A stretch of DNA of 64,000 nucleotides from Oceanobacillus sojae (GTDB lineage Bacteria > Bacillota > Bacilli > Bacillales > Amphibacillaceae). The translations under genes were made by a program, and so were the position numbers. The stretch spans positions 124,001-188,000 of the forward strand of contig NZ_BJYM01000008.1 in assembly GCF_007991515.1 (NCBI RefSeq), written 5' to 3'. Each line of letters begins with the position of its first letter. Position 1 is the first letter of the stretch. Under the pieces are notes generated by a model, which was not told the origin of the DNA, searched no databases, and saw nothing but the letters and a program-made list of their open reading frames with translations. Positions 61,235 to 64,000 of the stretch are shown here, piece by piece.

Positions 61235-61261
61235 TTAAGAAATTCGTAAGACTTCGTTAAG
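61235..61261. promoter_or_regulatory. Three direct repeats with 11-nt pitch, candidate response regulator sites
   Basis: TTAAG at 61235, GTAAG at 61246 and TTAAG at 61257 are spaced exactly 11 nt apart, on one face of the helix, about 70 nt before the ABC gene. Tandem direct repeats of this kind are typical for OmpR-type regulators. Confidence 0.6.
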
Positions 61262-61328
61262 AAAAAAGATAATTTTAACGTTTACCATTAGTAGTATAGA
61301 AATTTTGCAAAGCAGAGGAGGACATATT

Positions 61329-62249
61329 GTGGAATATATTTTAAGAACACATGATTTAGGAAAATCTTTCAATGGAGACAATGTTGTTTCCGGTATCAAT
61401 ATGAACGTCGAGAAGGGAGAAATCTATGGGTTATTGGGCCCGAATGGTGCCGGAAAAAGCACAGTCATGAAGATGATTTTGAATCTATTAAAACCAAGCC
61501 AGGGCGCCATCGAAATTTTTAATGAAACGATGACAGATACTTCTTATGAATTATTTAAAAGAATGAATGCAATTATCGAATATCCCATTTTTTATGAGGA
61601 GCTTACTGCAGAGGATAATCTGGATATGCATTGTGAGTATATGGGTTATCACAATAAGCAGGATATCAAAGCAGCGTTAGAACTTGTAAATTTGAAGAAC
61701 ATTACGAACAAAGCAGTTAAAAATTTCTCACTGGGTATGAAACAGCGGCTTGGGATTGCCAGGGCAATTATTACGAAGCCAGAGCTGCTAATATTGGATG
61801 AGCCCGTTAATGGACTGGATCCAGTCGGAATAATAGAAATTAGAAATTTACTTGAAATGCTAAACAAAGAATATGGGATAACCATCCTGATTTCAAGTCA
61901 TATTTTAGCGGAAATAGAGCAAATCGCTGACACAATAGGCGTCATGAATAATGGACACTTAGTAGAAGAGGTTTCCATGGATTCGATTAGAGAAAATAAT
62001 GCGGAGTATATTGAAATAGAAACCGCTGATGCTCAGAAAGTAGTATATATTATTGACTCAGAGTTAAATATAAAAAATTTCAAAGTGCTTGATGCGAACA
62101 AAATAAGAATATACGAAACAGGAATGTCGCAAAACCAAATATATAAAAAGTTAATGGAAAATGATATTTCTATTACATCGATCAATACAAAATCGGCTTC
62201 ATTGGAGGACTATTTCTTGTCCTTAATCGGAGGCGGGAAAAATGCTTAA
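61329..62249 (+). CDS. ABC transporter ATP-binding protein, BcrA type
   Basis: A 306-residue ATPase. Walker A GPNGAGKST near residue 38, signature FSLGMKQR near residue 136, Walker B LLILDEPVNGLDP near residue 154, H-loop SSH. The C-terminal extension fits bacitracin/lantibiotic-type exporters. GTG 61329 has AGGAGG 7 nt upstream. Its stop overlaps the next gene start by 8 nt. It probably drives self-protection or drug export together with the permeases behind it. Confidence 0.9.
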   Translation: MEYILRTHDLGKSFNGDNVVSGINMNVEKGEIYGLLGPNGAGKSTVMKMILNLLKPSQGAIEIFNETMTDTSYELFKRMNAIIEYPIFYEELTAEDNLDMHCEYMGYHNKQDIKAALELVNLKNITNKAVKNFSLGMKQRLGIARAIITKPELLILDEPVNGLDPVGIIEIRNLLEMLNKEYGITILISSHILAEIEQIADTIGVMNNGHLVEEVSMDSIRENNAEYIEIETADAQKVVYIIDSELNIKNFKVLDANKIRIYETGMSQNQIYKKLMENDISITSINTKSASLEDYFLSLIGGGKNA

Positions 62250-62931
62250 ATTAATCCATTTAGAAATTAGAAAAATAAATTTCTGACGTTATGTCCTTGG
62301 CGCTTTAGCAGCCTGTTTCGTCCTTGCCGGAATGTTATTCTATGCGGTCTATGCGGATAGAAATGAGATTGCCAACACCATTTCAGATTTTTTCTTCGTG
62401 GTTGACAGCCCAAGAATGATTTTTATTGTATTTGCAGGAGTATTAATTTCGAGGCTGGTTATTGAAGAATACAATGATAAAACAATCTCTTTGATGTTTA
62501 CGTATCCAATCAGCAGAAAAAAGATTATTATCTCTAAATTATTGATTATTATATGCTCTACCTTTTTCTTCATACATGTATCAAGAATCATTGTAGCAGC
62601 TGTCCTATACATGTTAAATAACAGCTTGCATTTTATTGATGGAGGCGTAACAATTCATATGATAATGGAGTATTTTAGAAATACAATTATCTATGATTTG
62701 TCATTCAGCGGTATCAGCTTAGTTCCTTTATTTTTTGGGATGATCAAAAAATCTGTTAGAACGACTATCATCACGTCTATTATTATTGCAGTTTTTTTCG
62801 GAATAAGTAATGAGGAACTGTCGGACGTATCAATGAGTTCTTTCATCGTCAGATCGTTGATATTTGCTGTTATTGGCGTAGCTGCTTCGTATTTTCCGAT
62901 AAGAAATATTGTGCAGAAAGATGTCCTTTAA
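62242..62931 (+). pseudogene. ABC-2 type permease with a nonsense codon, first copy
   Basis: From ATG 62242 the frame reads MLKLIHLEIRKINF, then TGA at 62284-62286, then RYVLGALAACFVLAGM and a full permease of about six helices. The next gene has Gly (GGC) at that place, so a single change created the stop. It is a close duplicate of the following gene: the stretch around VIEEYNDKTISLMFTYPISR is nearly identical at DNA level. Confidence 0.75.
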
Positions 62932-63020
62932 TTCTAATTAAAAAAACGGGAAAACCAAAATCCATAAGAATGAAGCAATATCATTTTTAATACCAATCAA
63001 TATAAAGAGAGGTGAGAGAA

Positions 63021-63704
63021 ATGCTTAAGTTAATGAGTTTGGAGATGAGAAAAGTTAATTTTGGCCGATATATAAATAGCTCTATGGCAGCTTGCTTTGC
63101 AGTCACCGGATTTCTATTTTTCATGTTATATGTCGACAGAGATTTGTATACTGCCAGCAGTACAGATTTCTTCTTCCTGGTTGATAGTATTACAAGAATG
63201 GTTTTTATTGTATTTTCAGGTGTGTTAATTTCAAGATTAGTTATTGAAGAATACAATGATAAAACAATCACTTTGATGTTTACGTATCCAATCAGTAGAA
63301 AAAAATTAATTAGCTCAAAGCTATTGATTATTATATGCTTTACCTTTTTCTCGATTCTCCTGTCACGAATTTTTGCAACAGTTGTTTTAACGATGCTAGA
63401 TAACAGCTTGAATTTCATCGAGGGAGACATAACATTTCAAATGATTATAGAACATTTTAGAAATACAATTCTCTATGACTTTTCTGCCAGTGGTATCAGC
63501 TTATTCCCTCTATTTTTGGGGATGCTTAAAAAGTCGGTTAGAACGACGATTATTACATCGATTATAATTGCTGCTTTTTTCGGTGCAAGCAATGAAGACC
63601 TGTCGATAGGTTCCTTTATCGTAATACCATTGACACTTACCATCATTGGTGTGGTTGCTTCGTACTTCTCGATAAGAAATATCGAACACAAGGATGTATT
63701 TTAA
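63021..63704 (+). CDS. ABC-2 type permease, second copy
   Basis: A 227-residue, six-helix permease of the BcrB/lantibiotic-immunity type. It begins MLKLMSLEMRKVNFGRY and shares most residues with the broken copy before it. AGAGAGGTG precedes ATG 63021. It is the probable working membrane partner of the ATPase at 61329-62249. Because the first copy is broken, the transporter may now be a homodimer. Confidence 0.85.
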   Translation: MLKLMSLEMRKVNFGRYINSSMAACFAVTGFLFFMLYVDRDLYTASSTDFFFLVDSITRMVFIVFSGVLISRLVIEEYNDKTITLMFTYPISRKKLISSKLLIIICFTFFSILLSRIFATVVLTMLDNSLNFIEGDITFQMIIEHFRNTILYDFSASGISLFPLFLGMLKKSVRTTIITSIIIAAFFGASNEDLSIGSFIVIPLTLTIIGVVASYFSIRNIEHKDVF

Positions 63705-63777
63705 AGATAAGATGAAAATTTGAAAGAAGATACTCGCTGAAAAAAACAGAAAAATCAAAAAATAGGAGTTTGTAGTG

Positions 63778-64000
63778 ATGAGACAAGAACATATTTATCT
63801 TTTATTCACAAATACGGGTACATTGCTTACAAAAGCTATTAGATTATACACAAAAGCAGAATACAATCATGTTTCATTAGCTCTGGATTTGGAATTAAAT
63901 GAAGTATACAGCTTTGGCAGGAAGCATTTTCGTAATCCATTTTGGGGCGGATTTGTGAAGGAAAGAACAGAAGAGGGACTTTTTCAGAATGCGGACTGCT
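63778..64000 (+). CDS. Permuted papain-fold (YiiX/NlpC-P60-like) protein, 5' part
   Basis: The frame is open from ATG 63778 to the window edge (74 residues seen). TKAEYNHVSLALD contains the likely catalytic His of permuted NlpC/P60-like hydrolases, followed by VYSFGRKHFRNPFWGGFVKE. The catalytic Cys would lie beyond the window. GGAG lies 10 nt upstream. It follows the permease genes by about 75 nt. Family call is tentative. Confidence 0.5.
   Translation, partial: MRQEHIYLLFTNTGTLLTKAIRLYTKAEYNHVSLALDLELNEVYSFGRKHFRNPFWGGFVKERTEEGLFQNADC

Overview
The window reads as chromosomal DNA of a low-GC, Gram-positive, spore-former-type bacterium (Bacillaceae, most like Oceanobacillus/Virgibacillus relatives). 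Grounds: AT-rich sequence, strong AGGAGG-type ribosome binding sites with many TTG/GTG starts, consensus sigma-A promoters, lipobox lipoproteins, and recognisable Bacillus families (OpuC, GbsR, YfmQ, manganese catalase, preQ1-I riboswitch with queCDE). Genus assignment is inference. No rRNA, tRNA, CRISPR or intact mobile element was seen.

Layout. 0-3 kb: tail of an Rpn-type nuclease gene, then a PadR regulator and an MFS drug-type pump sharing a 16-bp palindrome. 3.4-5.4 kb: DUF6323/DUF6179 pair of unknown function behind a perfect-consensus promoter followed at once by an intrinsic terminator. 5.6-8.8 kb: ROK regulator, MFS sugar-type transporter and Cof-type HAD phosphatase. 8.8-10.1 kb: relics of a histidine kinase and an ABC ATPase flanking a lipoprotein. 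10.5-12.9 kb: PadR, HAAS-domain protein and a membrane protein made of internal repeats, then a CPBP-like membrane protein. 13-18.5 kb: esterase, lipoprotein cytochrome c, a serine beta-lactamase-like protein, a broken DUF7309/DUF6930-like gene and a GlcD-type FAD oxidase.

20-27 kb is the most coherent block: an opuCABCD osmoprotectant importer, a divergent GbsR-type regulator and a three-gene operon matching carnitine-to-glycine-betaine conversion (beta-keto acid cleavage enzyme, carnitine dehydrogenase, thioesterase). The importer operon is split by a roughly 205-nt structured insertion. 27.2-29.4 kb: preQ1 riboswitch, queC, queD, queE and a decayed partial copy of queD. 29.5-30 kb: an IS200/IS605-type tnpB relic inside a broken gene. 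30-34.5 kb: DUF1835 protein, TauE/SafE exporter, Mn-catalase, DASS anion transporter.

35-43.7 kb: an IclR-controlled peptide uptake and breakdown operon (two Opp ATPases, M19 dipeptidase, binding lipoprotein, two permeases, proline-iminopeptidase-like hydrolase). 43.8-58 kb: mixed metabolic, regulatory and cell-wall genes. 58.4-64 kb: SRPBCC/ArsR pair, then a two-component system, ABC ATPase and two tandemly duplicated permeases, and a partial papain-fold protein at the edge.

A recurring theme is gene decay: at least four otherwise well-preserved genes carry single in-frame stop codons (VOC protein, ArsR regulator, ABC permease, DUF6930-like gene), and there are several relic fragments. Structured repeats recur too: a tail motif ending GTTTCACTTTAT and a bipartite hairpin with CTCCCTTTA arms.
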